This document shows, in pieces, positions 15,565-23,926 of a stretch of DNA of 49,377 nt. Each line of letters starts with the position of its first letter. Position 1 is the stretch's first letter. The stretch comes from an uncultured Collinsella sp. GTDB taxonomy: Bacteria > Actinomycetota > Coriobacteriia > Coriobacteriales > Coriobacteriaceae. The notes under the pieces are model-generated. The model worked only from the letters and a program-made list of their open reading frames with translations. It searched no databases and was not told where the DNA came from. Location: the NCBI GenBank assembly GCA_902496945.1, contig CABVDE010000013.1:1-49377 (forward strand), in the 5' to 3' direction. Position numbers and translations under genes: made by a program.

Positions 15565-17346
15565 ATGACGATTACCGAAATCGACGAGAAGTTCATGCGC
15601 GAGGCGTTGGCGGAGGCGCGTGCCGCCGCGGCGGTGGGCGAGGTGCCCATTGGCGCCGTGGTGGTGCGTTCTGGCGAGATCGTCGCGCGGGCACATAATC
15701 GCCGCGAACTCGATCAGGATCCTTCGGCTCATGCCGAGTTTTCGGCCTTGTGCGCCGCCGCTCAGGCGCTTGGACGCTGGCGTCTTTCCGACTGTACGGT
15801 CTATGTGACGTTGGAACCCTGCTGCATGTGCGCGGGCCTTATGGTCAACGCGCGCGTGGGGCGTTGCGTGTATGGCGCGGCCGATGCCAAGGCAGGCGCG
15901 CTGGGATCCCTGTACGATTTGAATGCCGATTCGCGCCTGAATCATCGGTTTAACGTGACTGCCGGTGTGTTGGCGGGTGAGTGCCGCGAGCTGCTGAGTA
16001 GCTATTTTGGCGGTCTGCGAGATGCGGACGGTGCTGGCTGCGGCTGTGAGTCCGATCTTGACGCGCATGCTGCTCACGCCGCGGCACTTGCGGATGCCGG
16101 AGATATTGCCGTTGAGACGGTCGACTTTGGCGCCGCACAGCGCCGGCCTCGTCGCGTGCTGTTGGCGATTGACTCCTTTAAGGGCAGCGTTTCGAGCGCG
16201 CAGGTAGAAGAAGCGGTTGCCGAGGGCGTGTGCCGTGCGTGGCCTGATGCCGAGGTGTGCACATTGCCGCTGGCAGATGGTGGCGAGGGAACACTCGACG
16301 CTGTCGCCGCGTGCGGCGGCGAGGTCGTGGCCTGTGAGGTGGCAGGCCCCTTGGACGAGCGCGTGTCTGCCCGGATGCTGGTAGATGCCGACCGCGAGTC
16401 CGCGGTCATCGAGATGGCCGAGGCAGCCGGCATTGGGTATTCACCCTGCACGGAATCGGCGGCGCTTGCGGCTTCGACCTATGGCGTGGGCGAGCTCATG
16501 CTTCGCGCGGTCCGTGCTGGGGCAAAGACTATCTATATTGGCTTGGGAGGCAGTGCCACCAACGATGGCGGCGCCGGTATGCTGCAGGCGCTCGGCGCTC
16601 GTCTGCTTGATGAACACGGTCGCGATGTTGCTCCAGGCCTTGCCGGCCTCGAGCGGGTGGCGAGCGTTGATTTGGCTCCGGCGCTTGAGGTGCTGCGCGG
16701 TGCTCGTGTCGTTGTACTCTCCGATGTCGAGAATCCACTTGTGGGACGTCGTGGCGCGCTGGCGGTGTTTGGCGGGCAGAAAGGCCTGCCGACGAATGAT
16801 GCCGAGGCACTGCGTAGATACGACAGTTGGATGGTCGGCTACGGCCGCTTGCTCGATGCGGCGATTGCCGAGGCACGGACCCGGGGGTTGCTGCGTGTAC
16901 CCGAGGGGGCACGGACGTTTGGTTCGGTGCTCGGCGTGCCCGGCGCGGGCGCTGCCGGTGGGCTGGGGGCTGCCTTGCTGGCGCTCGGTGCGGAGCTGCG
17001 CTCGGGTGTGGAGACGGTGCTCGATCTCGTGGGATTTGACGAGCGCGTGTGCGATGTCGACCTGGTCATAACGGGCGAGGGTAATATGGATGAGCAGTCC
17101 GCCGCCGGTAAGGCGCCGGTGGGCGTAGCCCGCCGTGCGAAGCGATATGGCAAGCCGGTAGCCGCCGTTGTGGGCGGTCGTGCCGACAACCTGGACGCGG
17201 TATACGAGCAGGGCATCGACCTGGTGCTGCCCGTCTGCCGCAAGCCCATGCCCCTCGACCAGGCGCTCAACCCTCAGGAAGCCACAGCGAACCTCATTTG
17301 TGCTGGCGAGGCTGCCGCCCGAGCCTACGATCTCGGCCGCATCTAG
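15565..17346 (+). CDS. tadA: Fusion protein: tRNA adenosine deaminase TadA + glycerate kinase
   Basis: 593 residues, one uninterrupted frame with two domains. Residues 1-150 form TadA, which converts A34 to inosine in tRNA-Arg(ACG). Its zinc ligands are His56, Cys86 and Cys89, with the proton shuttle Glu58, in HAEF and EPCCMCAG. After an Ala/Asp-rich linker (150-195), residues 197-593 form a type I (GarK/GlxK) glycerate kinase: AIDSFKGSVSS, LPLADGGEGT, GLGGSATNDGGAGMLQALG and ITGEGNMDEQSAAGK. That enzyme phosphorylates glycerate with ATP. The ATG at 15565 follows GGGAAGGCGAACG. Flanking tRNA-Ser and SRP RNA support the TadA identity by synteny. The fusion is unusual, and whether it is processed is unknown. 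Confidence 0.92.
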   Translation: MTITEIDEKFMREALAEARAAAAVGEVPIGAVVVRSGEIVARAHNRRELDQDPSAHAEFSALCAAAQALGRWRLSDCTVYVTLEPCCMCAGLMVNARVGRCVYGAADAKAGALGSLYDLNADSRLNHRFNVTAGVLAGECRELLSSYFGGLRDADGAGCGCESDLDAHAAHAAALADAGDIAVETVDFGAAQRRPRRVLLAIDSFKGSVSSAQVEEAVAEGVCRAWPDAEVCTLPLADGGEGTLDAVAACGGEVVACEVAGPLDERVSARMLVDADRESAVIEMAEAAGIGYSPCTESAALAASTYGVGELMLRAVRAGAKTIYIGLGGSATNDGGAGMLQALGARLLDEHGRDVAPGLAGLERVASVDLAPALEVLRGARVVVLSDVENPLVGRRGALAVFGGQKGLPTNDAEALRRYDSWMVGYGRLLDAAIAEARTRGLLRVPEGARTFGSVLGVPGAGAAGGLGAALLALGAELRSGVETVLDLVGFDERVCDVDLVITGEGNMDEQSAAGKAPVGVARRAKRYGKPVAAVVGGRADNLDAVYEQGIDLVLPVCRKPMPLDQALNPQEATANLICAGEAAARAYDLGRI

Positions 17347-17373
17347 GCCCCTCTCCAAACCAACCTTTAGATA

Positions 17374-17442
17374 AAGTTGCGGTGGAATAGTTCCTGTTTG
17401 GCGGTTTGGACGGCAAAAACAGGAACTATTCCACCGCAACTT
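17374..17442. repeat. GTTGCGGTGGAATAGTTCC inverted repeat, copy 1
   Basis: A 26-bp arm (17374-17399, AAGTTGCGGTGGAATAGTTC followed by CTGTTT) is the exact reverse complement of 17417-17442, with a 17-base loop. The same arm sequence occurs at 32392-32457, so it is a dispersed family. It follows the tadA-glycerate kinase stop and may serve as its terminator or as a repeat element. Confidence 0.85.
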
Positions 17443-17534
17443 ACGAGTAGTCTTTTTGGGGTGAGTCTAAAAGGCTAGTGTGAGATGTTACGGGCTGCGC
17501 GGTGGCTTTTTGGTCCCGCCCCAAATTAGCGACC

Positions 17535-17563
17535 TTGCCGTGACGGGCGGGAGCAGGTAAGAT
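17535..17563 (+). promoter_or_regulatory. Promoter of the SRP RNA gene
   Basis: TTGCCG (17535-17540) and TAAGAT (17558-17563) have a 17-base spacer, and the RNA would begin about seven bases downstream at 17570. A partial copy of the CCCAAATTAGC repeat (17519-17530) lies just upstream. Confidence 0.65.
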
Positions 17564-17569
17564 ATACCG

Positions 17570-17690
17570 AGCGCCTAGCGCGTTCGATGGGTTCGGATGA
17601 CGACATGTTCCGAATCTGGTCAGGTCCGGAAGGAAGCAGCCATAAGGAGCCTCTGTCGGGCATCCGAATCCATCGAGTGCGCGGGCGCTT
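17570..17690 (+). ncRNA. ffs: Signal recognition particle RNA (4.5S-like)
   Basis: The diagnostic apical domain GGTCAGGTCCGGAAGGAAGC plus AGCC is at 17619-17642, the site bound by Ffh. The flanking sequence folds into the expected rod: AGCGCC with GGCGCT at the ends, TCGATGG with CCATCGA, and TTCGGATG with CATCCGAA. It ends in a T-run at 17689-17693. At about 120 nt it is the short bacterial form without a full Alu domain. Its place next to tadA and tRNA-Ser matches Gram-positive synteny. Confidence 0.93.
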
Positions 17691-17701
17691 TTTGGTGCCG
17701 C

Positions 17702-17806
17702 GGCTACCCGCGAGTGCCGGCAGGGCGTTTGGTGTCTCGCTGGTCCTCGGCTTCGCCTGCGGGATCGCTCGACTACCAAACGCCCTGCCGGCACTCGCGG
17801 GTAGCC
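17702..17806. repeat. 32-bp perfect inverted repeat after SRP RNA
   Basis: The arm 17702-17733 (begins GGCTACCCGCGAGTGCCGGC) is the exact reverse complement of 17775-17806. The 41-base loop contains a GGCTTCGCC mini-hairpin, and TTTTGGT/ACCAAAA flank the arms outside. No coding function. The design resembles 40903-40986. The remaining 220 bases up to the ABC gene hold nothing I can identify. Confidence 0.85.
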
Positions 17807-18029
17807 GACCAAAACCACCCGAAGGGTCACATTTACCTGATAATTCAATCCCTTGCCTTATGTCGCTCGCTGGCGTTGCCAAAACATCGGGGGTCCCGTG
17901 GTTCGGGCGCTAGCGGCCTTTATGTTTGCTTCGCCTTTACATCTGTGACGAGTTGATTACACATCTGCTGGGCTCGCCGTACTATCATGAATCGGATTGA
18001 AGAGAGATGATGATGGGGAGCGCCTTTTT

Positions 18030-19883
18030 ATGATTGAGCTGCTCAGGCGTTTTGGTGGTAAGTTTCGCCGATATATGGTGATCGGCCCTGCGTGCAAGTT
18101 GATCGAAGTGATCTTTGACCTGCTTACGCCGCTGGTGATTGCCCAGATGATCGATAGGGGCATTGGTTTGCACGACGTCAACGCCGTCGTCCACTACGGT
18201 ATGGTGCTTGGCGCCATGGCTGTGATCGGCATCTCGTTTACGCTCGTCTGCCAAAAGATGGCGGCGCTGACCTCGCAGGGCATGGGCACCGACATTCGCG
18301 GCGCGCTCTACGAGCACATCAACAAGCTGAGCTATGCCGAGCTCGACCGCTTTGGCACGCCGTCGCTCATCACCCGCATCACCAACGATGTCAACCAGGT
18401 GCAGCTGGCCGTGGCGCTGGGCGTGCGGATGCTCATCCGCTGGCCCTTCCTGGCGGTGGGCTCCATGTGCGCGGCCCTTGCCATCGACCTTAAGCTCGGC
18501 ATCATCTTTTTGATCTGCACGCCCGCCATCGGCCTGGTGTTTTGGTTTGTCATGGCGCACTGCATTCCCTACTACAAGCAGCTGCAGGCAAAGCTCGACC
18601 GCATCGCGCTTATCTGCCGCGAGGGCCTTTCGGGCGCCCGCGTGGTCCGCGCCTTCGTGCGCGAGGACCACGAGCGCGAGCGCTTTGCCCAAGCCGCCGA
18701 CGACCAGGCCAATACTGCCATCGTGGTGGGCAAGCTCTCGTCGATTCTCAACCCAGTTACGTTTCTTGTGATGAACCTGGGCGTGTGCGCCATCCTGTGG
18801 GTGGGCGGCATCCAGGTCAACGTGGGCGAGCTTACGCAGGGCCAGGTCATGGCGTTCGTCAACTACATGACGCAGACCCTCACCTCCATCGTGTACGTCG
18901 CCAACCTGGTCGTTGTCTTTACCAAGGCGAGCGCCAGCGCATCGCGTATCAACGAGGTGCTCAATTGCGTGCCGAGCATCACTGACGAGGGCAACCAGCC
19001 GGTCGCGCTGCCCGAGCCGGGCGCGACGGGCAATGCCGCCCCGGCCTCCGCGCTGAGCTTGAGCCATGCGAGCTTTTCGTTTGGCGCGGGCGCCGCCAGC
19101 GCCGTCAATGACGTGACCCTGGAGCTCCCGCTGGGCAAAACGCTCGGCATTATCGGCGGTACGGGCAGCGGCAAGTCCACGCTCGTCTCGCTTATTCCGC
19201 GTCTATACGATGCGGGTACTGGCAGCGTGAGCGTGATGGGCTCCGACGTGCGCGCTTGGCCGCTCGACCAGCTGCGCCGTGTGGTCGCGACCGTTCCGCA
19301 GCGCGCGTCGCTGGTGAGCGGCACCATCCGCAGCAACCTGACCTGGCGCGATGAGGCTGCGACCGACGAGGATCTCTGGGCGGCACTCGATATGGCGCAG
19401 GCGAGCGAGTTCGTGCGCAACAAGCCGCAGGGGCTCGATGCCCCGGTCGAGGCGGGCGGTAAGAACTTCAGCGGTGGCCAGCGCCAGCGCCTGACTATCG
19501 CGCGTGCCTTGGTGGGTTCGCCGCAGGTCCTGATCATGGACGACTCCGCCTCGGCGCTCGACTTTAAGACCGACGCTGCGCTTCGCCACGCTATTCGCGA
19601 GCGCAGTGTGCGCGGTGCTGCCGAGGGCGGACTGCCGCTGACCACGGTGATTGTGAGCCAGCGCGTCTCGACCGTGCGCGACGCCGACATGATCTGCGTA
19701 CTCGACCACGGCTCGGTTGCGGGCCTGGGCACGCACGATGAACTGTACACGACCTGCCAACTCTATCGCGAGATTTGCCAGTCGCAGCTTCGTCGCGGGG
19801 AACTCGAGGGCCAGCAGGGGAGTGCGACACCCGCGCCCGCTCCGATCGCCCCTGCATCCGTCTGCGCAAAGGAGGGCTGCTAG
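18030..19883 (+). CDS. ABC exporter half, degenerate-site subunit (second pair)
   Basis: 617 residues: six-helix exporter domain, then an ATPase with Walker A GGTGSGKST (about 374-382), intact signature NFSGGQRQR (about 479) and Walker B VLIMDDSASALD with Asp in place of the catalytic Glu (about 503). The Ala/Pro-rich tail (about 590-617) is not part of the fold. ATG 18030 follows GGGGAG; the TTG at 17997 is less likely. The stop codon abuts the start of the next gene, which encodes the partner. No regulator gene lies beside this pair, unlike the two other exporter operons here. Confidence 0.91.
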   Translation: MIELLRRFGGKFRRYMVIGPACKLIEVIFDLLTPLVIAQMIDRGIGLHDVNAVVHYGMVLGAMAVIGISFTLVCQKMAALTSQGMGTDIRGALYEHINKLSYAELDRFGTPSLITRITNDVNQVQLAVALGVRMLIRWPFLAVGSMCAALAIDLKLGIIFLICTPAIGLVFWFVMAHCIPYYKQLQAKLDRIALICREGLSGARVVRAFVREDHERERFAQAADDQANTAIVVGKLSSILNPVTFLVMNLGVCAILWVGGIQVNVGELTQGQVMAFVNYMTQTLTSIVYVANLVVVFTKASASASRINEVLNCVPSITDEGNQPVALPEPGATGNAAPASALSLSHASFSFGAGAASAVNDVTLELPLGKTLGIIGGTGSGKSTLVSLIPRLYDAGTGSVSVMGSDVRAWPLDQLRRVVATVPQRASLVSGTIRSNLTWRDEAATDEDLWAALDMAQASEFVRNKPQGLDAPVEAGGKNFSGGQRQRLTIARALVGSPQVLIMDDSASALDFKTDAALRHAIRERSVRGAAEGGLPLTTVIVSQRVSTVRDADMICVLDHGSVAGLGTHDELYTTCQLYREICQSQLRRGELEGQQGSATPAPAPIAPASVCAKEGC

Positions 19884-21743
19884 ATGAATCCGTACACTTC
19901 CTCCGGTTCGGTCGCCACGATGACGGCCAACGTGTCCGGTAACGATAAGCTCAACGACCTGGGCCACGGTCCGCGCCAGCCCGGCGATCCCGAGCGCTAT
20001 CCCGTGGGTGCGGTGACCCGCCGCCTGCTGGGCTATGTTCGCCCGCACCGCGTCTCGTTTGCGGCGTCGTTTGTGAGTGCCGCCATCTCCGTTATCTTGC
20101 AGCTCTACACGCCCATCCTCATTGGCGAGGGCATCGACCTCATCGTCGCCGCCGGGCAGGTGGACTTCGATGCGCTGCTGCCGCTCGTTACCAAACTCGC
20201 GCTCGTCGTGGTGGGAGCAGCGGCCTTCCAGTGGCTGCAGGGCTACTGCGTCAACCGCCTGTCCTACGAAACGGTGCGCGACATGCGCGTGGAGGCGAGC
20301 GATAAGCTCAGCCGCATGCCGCTCAGCTTTATCGACAGCCATGCCCACGGCGACCTCATGAGCCGCGTTGTCAACGACGTCGACCAGGTGGGTGACGGTT
20401 TGCTGCAGGGCTTCACGCAGCTCTTTACCGGCGTCATCACCATCGTGGGTACGCTCGCGTTTATGCTCTCCATCAACCTGACCATGACGCTCGTGGTGGT
20501 GCTCGTCACGCCGCTTTCCATTTTTGCAGCCGGTGCTATTGCCAAGCTCTCCAACAAAAGCTTTACGGCACAGCAGCGTATTCAAGGGCAGCTCGGTGGT
20601 CATATCGAGGAGTACGTAGGAGAGCAGAAGCTCGTCGACGCCTTTGCCTATGGCTCGAACGCTCAGCAGCGCTTCGATGCCCTCAACGCCGAGCTCTACA
20701 CTGCGGGCGAGCGTGCGCAGTTTATGGGTTCGCTCTCCAACCCCGGCACGCGCTTTATCAATAACATCATCTATGCCGTGGTGGCCGTGATCGGCTGCGC
20801 GGGCGTGATCACGGGCGTGCCTGCGGCGCTCACGGTGGGCGGCGTGCAGATCTTCCTGTCCTATGCCAACCAGTACACCAAGCCGTTCAACGAGGTCACC
20901 AACGTCATTACGCAGATCCAGACCGCATATGCCTCGGCGCGCCGCATGTTTGCGCTGCTCGACGCCCGCGAGCAGGAGCCCGATGCGTCGGATGCCGTGG
21001 AACTTGCCGCCCCGCAGGGCGAGGTTGCCTTTGAGCATGTGGACTTTAGCTATGTGCCCGACCGCAAGCTGCTGCAGGACATTTGCATTGACGCCAAACC
21101 CGGCATGCGCTTTGCCCTGGTCGGCCCCACGGGCTGCGGCAAGACGACGCTCATCAACCTGCTGCTGCGCTTTTACGATATCGATGCCGGTCACATTGCG
21201 GTCGATGGCCGTTCCTCGCGTGACTACACGCGCGCAAGCCTGCGCCGCGCCTTTGGCATGGTGTTGCAGGATTCGTGGCTGTTCGAGGGCACGGTTGCGG
21301 AAAACATCGCCTACGGCTGTCCCGACGCCACGCGCGAGCAGGTTATCGAAGCTGCCAAGCGCGCGCACGCGCACAAATTTATCGTGCAGCTGCCAAACGG
21401 CTACGATACGGTGATCGGCGAGGACGGCGGCACGTTTAGCCAGGGCCAAAAGCAGCTGCTGTGCATCGCGCGCGTTATGCTCACCAACCCGGCGATTCTG
21501 CTGCTGGACGAGGCCACCTCGAGTATCGATACCCGCACCGAGCTGCAGGTGCAAGCGGCATTCGACGAGCTCATGGCAGGTCGTACAAGCTTTGTCGTGG
21601 CGCACCGCCTGAGTACCATCCGCAACGCCGACTGCATTCTGGTAATGCGCGACGGGCAGATTATCGAGCGTGGCACGCACGACGAACTGCTAGCGGCAGG
21701 CGGCTTCTACGCCGAACTCTACCGCAGCCAATTCGCCCAGTGA
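19884..21743 (+). CDS. ABC exporter half, canonical-ATPase subunit (second pair)
   Basis: 619 residues. A 45-residue N-terminal cytoplasmic stretch precedes six membrane helices. The ATPase domain has Walker A GPTGCGKTT (about 413-421), variant signature TFSQGQKQL (about 515) and Walker B ILLLDEATSSID with the catalytic Glu (about 539). It starts directly after the partner's stop codon (TAGATG), indicating translational coupling, with GGAGGG upstream. The pair should form a heterodimeric exporter with one active ATP site; the substrate is unknown. Confidence 0.92.
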   Translation: MNPYTSSGSVATMTANVSGNDKLNDLGHGPRQPGDPERYPVGAVTRRLLGYVRPHRVSFAASFVSAAISVILQLYTPILIGEGIDLIVAAGQVDFDALLPLVTKLALVVVGAAAFQWLQGYCVNRLSYETVRDMRVEASDKLSRMPLSFIDSHAHGDLMSRVVNDVDQVGDGLLQGFTQLFTGVITIVGTLAFMLSINLTMTLVVVLVTPLSIFAAGAIAKLSNKSFTAQQRIQGQLGGHIEEYVGEQKLVDAFAYGSNAQQRFDALNAELYTAGERAQFMGSLSNPGTRFINNIIYAVVAVIGCAGVITGVPAALTVGGVQIFLSYANQYTKPFNEVTNVITQIQTAYASARRMFALLDAREQEPDASDAVELAAPQGEVAFEHVDFSYVPDRKLLQDICIDAKPGMRFALVGPTGCGKTTLINLLLRFYDIDAGHIAVDGRSSRDYTRASLRRAFGMVLQDSWLFEGTVAENIAYGCPDATREQVIEAAKRAHAHKFIVQLPNGYDTVIGEDGGTFSQGQKQLLCIARVMLTNPAILLLDEATSSIDTRTELQVQAAFDELMAGRTSFVVAHRLSTIRNADCILVMRDGQIIERGTHDELLAAGGFYAELYRSQFAQ

Positions 21744-21870
21744 GCAAGCCCGTGGGGCAAATTAATCAATCGGCAGACGGTGGTTTACATCTGTCACGTT
21801 AGTACTAAGATGTTCATCTATTAAATTGCATTAGTGGCTTTAGTTTTGGGGGAAACGAGGCAACGTGACT

Positions 21871-22422
21871 ATGACGTGCTCTATGGTGGTTAACAGCAAG
21901 AGCGGTAATACCAGGATGGTTTCGGGCGCGATCAAGCGCGCTCTGCAGGCTGCGGGTGTTGAGTTTGTCCATGCCGCGGCGTTGAGCGACGATGCGGATG
22001 CAGATCAGGTTGCGCGCGAGGCGCAGGGCGCCTGTGCGGCCGACACGGTGCTCGTCGGTTTTTGGTGTGACAAGGGCGCCTGCACGCCTTCGGTCGCGGC
22101 GTTGCTCTCCGCCTTGCACGGCAAGCGCGTCTTCCTGTTTGGCACCTGCGGTTTTGGCGCCGACCAGAGCTATTACCAGCAGATTATTGATCGCGTAACT
22201 TCCAATTTGACTGGGGACGCCGAGCTTGTGGGCTGGGCGATGTGCCAGGGCAAGATGGGTCCCGCGGTCAAGCAGCGCTACGAGGCCATGCTCGGGCAAG
22301 ATCCCGACAACGCCCGATTTAAGATGCTGCTCGACAACTGGGTTGCCGCGAAGGACCACCCCACCAAGGAAGATCTGGATAACATGGCTGCAGCCGCCAA
22401 AAAGGCCGTTTTGGGCGAGTAA
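21871..22422 (+). CDS. Flavodoxin family protein
   Basis: 183 residues. The first strand and phosphate loop read MVVNSKSGNTRMV (about 4-16), the FMN phosphate-binding SxxGNT motif of flavodoxins. Strands follow in flavodoxin order: TVLVGFWCDKGACTP (about 58-72) and KRVFLFGTCGFG (about 86-97). Likely a single-electron carrier or FMN-dependent oxidoreductase partner. GAGG lies ten bases before ATG 21871; GTG 21865 is an in-frame alternative. A terminator follows at 22465-22492. The partner enzyme is not adjacent. Confidence 0.87.
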   Translation: MTCSMVVNSKSGNTRMVSGAIKRALQAAGVEFVHAAALSDDADADQVAREAQGACAADTVLVGFWCDKGACTPSVAALLSALHGKRVFLFGTCGFGADQSYYQQIIDRVTSNLTGDAELVGWAMCQGKMGPAVKQRYEAMLGQDPDNARFKMLLDNWVAAKDHPTKEDLDNMAAAAKKAVLGE

Positions 22423-22464
22423 CTTCGCCGTTCGCGGTGCCGCGCGTTCAATCATACAAACGTG

Positions 22465-22492
22465 AAAGCCTCGAGATTTTCGAGGCTTTTTT
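22465..22492 (+). terminator. Rho-independent terminator of the flavodoxin gene
   Basis: AAAGCCTCGA (22465-22474) pairs with TCGAGGCTTT (22480-22489) and ends in a T-run to 22492. It abuts the -35 of the following TetR gene. Confidence 0.88.
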
Positions 22493-22493
22493 C

Positions 22494-22533
22494 TTGACAA
22501 TGGGCCGCGCCGTGGAAAAATGAACAGTGTTCA
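22494..22533 (+). promoter_or_regulatory. Promoter and operator of the tetR gene
   Basis: TTGACA (22494-22499) is followed after 16 bases by AAAAAT (22516-22521). The perfect palindrome TGAACAGTGTTCA (22521-22533) overlaps the end of the -10 and the expected start site, as for an autorepressed TetR gene. Copies lie at 13701 and 23147. Confidence 0.75.
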
Positions 22534-22549
22534 CATTGGAGGTGAGGGC

Positions 22550-23107
22550 ATGAATAACACAGCGACGTCTAAGGAGGAAATCCTGAAGACGAGTCGTAAG
22601 CTCATTCAGGAAAACGGTTGGACCGGCGTCAACATTCGCTCGGTTGCCGCGGCATGCGGCGTGTCGGTCGGATGCATCTACAACTACTTTGATTCTAAGA
22701 CAGCGCTCGTGGGCGCGACCGTGGCAAGCGTGTGGGGCGACATTTTCCATCACCCCGATGGCGAGGCCGTCTCGGAAGACACGCTCTCCTGCATCCGCTG
22801 GATGTATCGCCAGATGGAGTACGGCTGTCAAAAGTATCCGGGCTTCTTTATGCACCATTCGTTGGGATTCATGCAGCAAGACACTGCGGATGGCAAGCGC
22901 CGCATGCATCATGCCTGGCAGCATATTCTCGACCAGCTGTGCGTGGTGCTCAAGCGTGATCCTCGGGTACGCCCGGACGCCTTTACCGATCAGTTCTCGG
23001 CCGAGCAATTTGCTGAGGTCCTGTTCTCGCTCATGCTCTCTGCCGCGATTCGTCAAGACTTTGATCCGAGCGCCGTGCTCGAGATCACGCGTCGAACGCT
23101 CTACTAA
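22550..23107 (+). CDS. TetR/AcrR family regulator, putative regulator of TGAACA sites
   Basis: 185 residues. The TetR HTH is at about 10-55 (EEILKTSRKLIQENGW, then IRSVAAACGVSVGCIYNYFDSK), with the typical YNYFDSK recognition-helix end. The ligand domain holds several Trp, Cys and His residues. ATG 22550 has GGAGGTGAG upstream; an ATG inside the operator at 22520 would add ten residues and is unlikely. It probably binds TGAACA-N-TGTTCA in its own promoter, before 23234 and before the distant gene at 13685. Inducer unknown. Confidence 0.88.
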   Translation: MNNTATSKEEILKTSRKLIQENGWTGVNIRSVAAACGVSVGCIYNYFDSKTALVGATVASVWGDIFHHPDGEAVSEDTLSCIRWMYRQMEYGCQKYPGFFMHHSLGFMQQDTADGKRRMHHAWQHILDQLCVVLKRDPRVRPDAFTDQFSAEQFAEVLFSLMLSAAIRQDFDPSAVLEITRRTLY

Positions 23108-23111
23108 CGGT

Positions 23112-23135
23112 CCCCGCGTAAAGCGGGGATTTTTA
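23112..23135 (+). terminator. Terminator of the tetR gene
   Basis: CCCCGC, loop GTAAA, GCGGGG followed by ATTTTTA, four bases after the stop codon. The stem is short but clean. Some read-through into 23234 is possible because no strong promoter is visible for that gene. Confidence 0.75.
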
Positions 23136-23146
23136 CGGTTAGAAAA

Positions 23147-23159
23147 TGAACAGCGTTCA
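23147..23159. promoter_or_regulatory. TGAACA-N-TGTTCA operator, copy 3
   Basis: TGAACAGCGTTCA differs from the perfect palindrome at one position. It is preceded by AAAA as at 22521. It lies 75 bases before the membrane-protein gene at 23234. Confidence 0.65.
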
Positions 23160-23176
23160 TATTAAGGAGGTGGTGC

Positions 23177-23221
23177 GTGGCGCCAAGAAGCCAAATCGTT
23201 CTTTTGCAACCATTCTTTTAA
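23177..23221 (+). CDS. Possible 14-residue leader peptide
   Basis: GTG 23177 follows AAGGAGGTGGTGC and opens a 14-codon frame (VAPRSQIVLLQPFF, then TAA). Its stop codon overlaps the ribosome binding site of the next gene (TTTTAAGGAG). The strong ribosome binding site and coupling position suggest a translated leader. No composition bias points to an attenuation mechanism, and chance remains possible. Confidence 0.3.
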   Translation: MAPRSQIVLLQPFF

Positions 23222-23233
23222 GGAGACCTGTAT

Positions 23234-23896
23234 ATGCGTGCTATTTTCGAAACGTTATTTGACATCGTGTATTTGGTGACGGTCGTCACCATCGGTATTC
23301 GTATGATTCGCGGCAGTAAGGGCAACCGTCAGTTCCAGCTGTTTGGCTGGATGGCCGTGGTTTTGGGTGCCGGCGATTCGTTCCACCTGGTGCCGCGCGC
23401 GCTGGCGCTCTGTACGACCGGCTTTGATGCTTATGCCGTGCAGCTGGGCCTTGGCAAGTGGATTACCTCGATTACCATGACCGTCTTCTACGTGCTGCTC
23501 TACTACGTGTGGCGCGAGCGCTATCAGGTTAAGAACCATGTTGGGACGACTGTAGCGATCTTTGCCCTTGCCGCCATGCGTGTCGCGCTGTGCATGCTGC
23601 CGCAAAACCAGTGGCTCACCAACCAGACCCCGCTCACGTGGGGCATCCTGCGCAACATCCCGTTTGCCATCATGGGCCTGATGGTCATCGTGCTGTTCTA
23701 TCGCAGCGCGAAGGGGGGCAACGACGAGGCCTTCCGCTGGATGTGGCTCACCATCGTGCTGAGCTTTGGCTTCTACATTCCCGTGGTCCTGTGGGCCGAG
23801 GTCGTGCCGGCTATCGGCATGCTCATGATCCCGAAGACCTGCGCGTATGTGTGGACCGTGCTGATCGGTTACAACGCCATGAAGGCGGAGTGCTAG
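23234..23896 (+). CDS. Polytopic membrane protein of unknown function
   Basis: 220 residues with about seven hydrophobic segments, family not recognised. Notable features are a GxGDSFHLVPRALAL segment (about 50-64) in or near the membrane and a basic loop after helix 4. ATG 23234 follows AAGGAGACCTGTAT. It is immediately downstream of the TetR gene and has its own copy of the TGAACA operator, so it is a likely regulatory target. A membrane role, perhaps efflux or sensing, is an inference from context only. Confidence 0.75.
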   Translation: MRAIFETLFDIVYLVTVVTIGIRMIRGSKGNRQFQLFGWMAVVLGAGDSFHLVPRALALCTTGFDAYAVQLGLGKWITSITMTVFYVLLYYVWRERYQVKNHVGTTVAIFALAAMRVALCMLPQNQWLTNQTPLTWGILRNIPFAIMGLMVIVLFYRSAKGGNDEAFRWMWLTIVLSFGFYIPVVLWAEVVPAIGMLMIPKTCAYVWTVLIGYNAMKAEC

Positions 23897-23926
23897 GCGG
23901 ACGGTGCGCTCGCGACACTTGCCCGA

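Noticed and set aside
19203..21680. 825-codon minus-strand frame opposite two ABC genes
   Set aside because: It spans the boundary of two genes on the other strand, is His/Arg-rich and lacks any recognisable domain.
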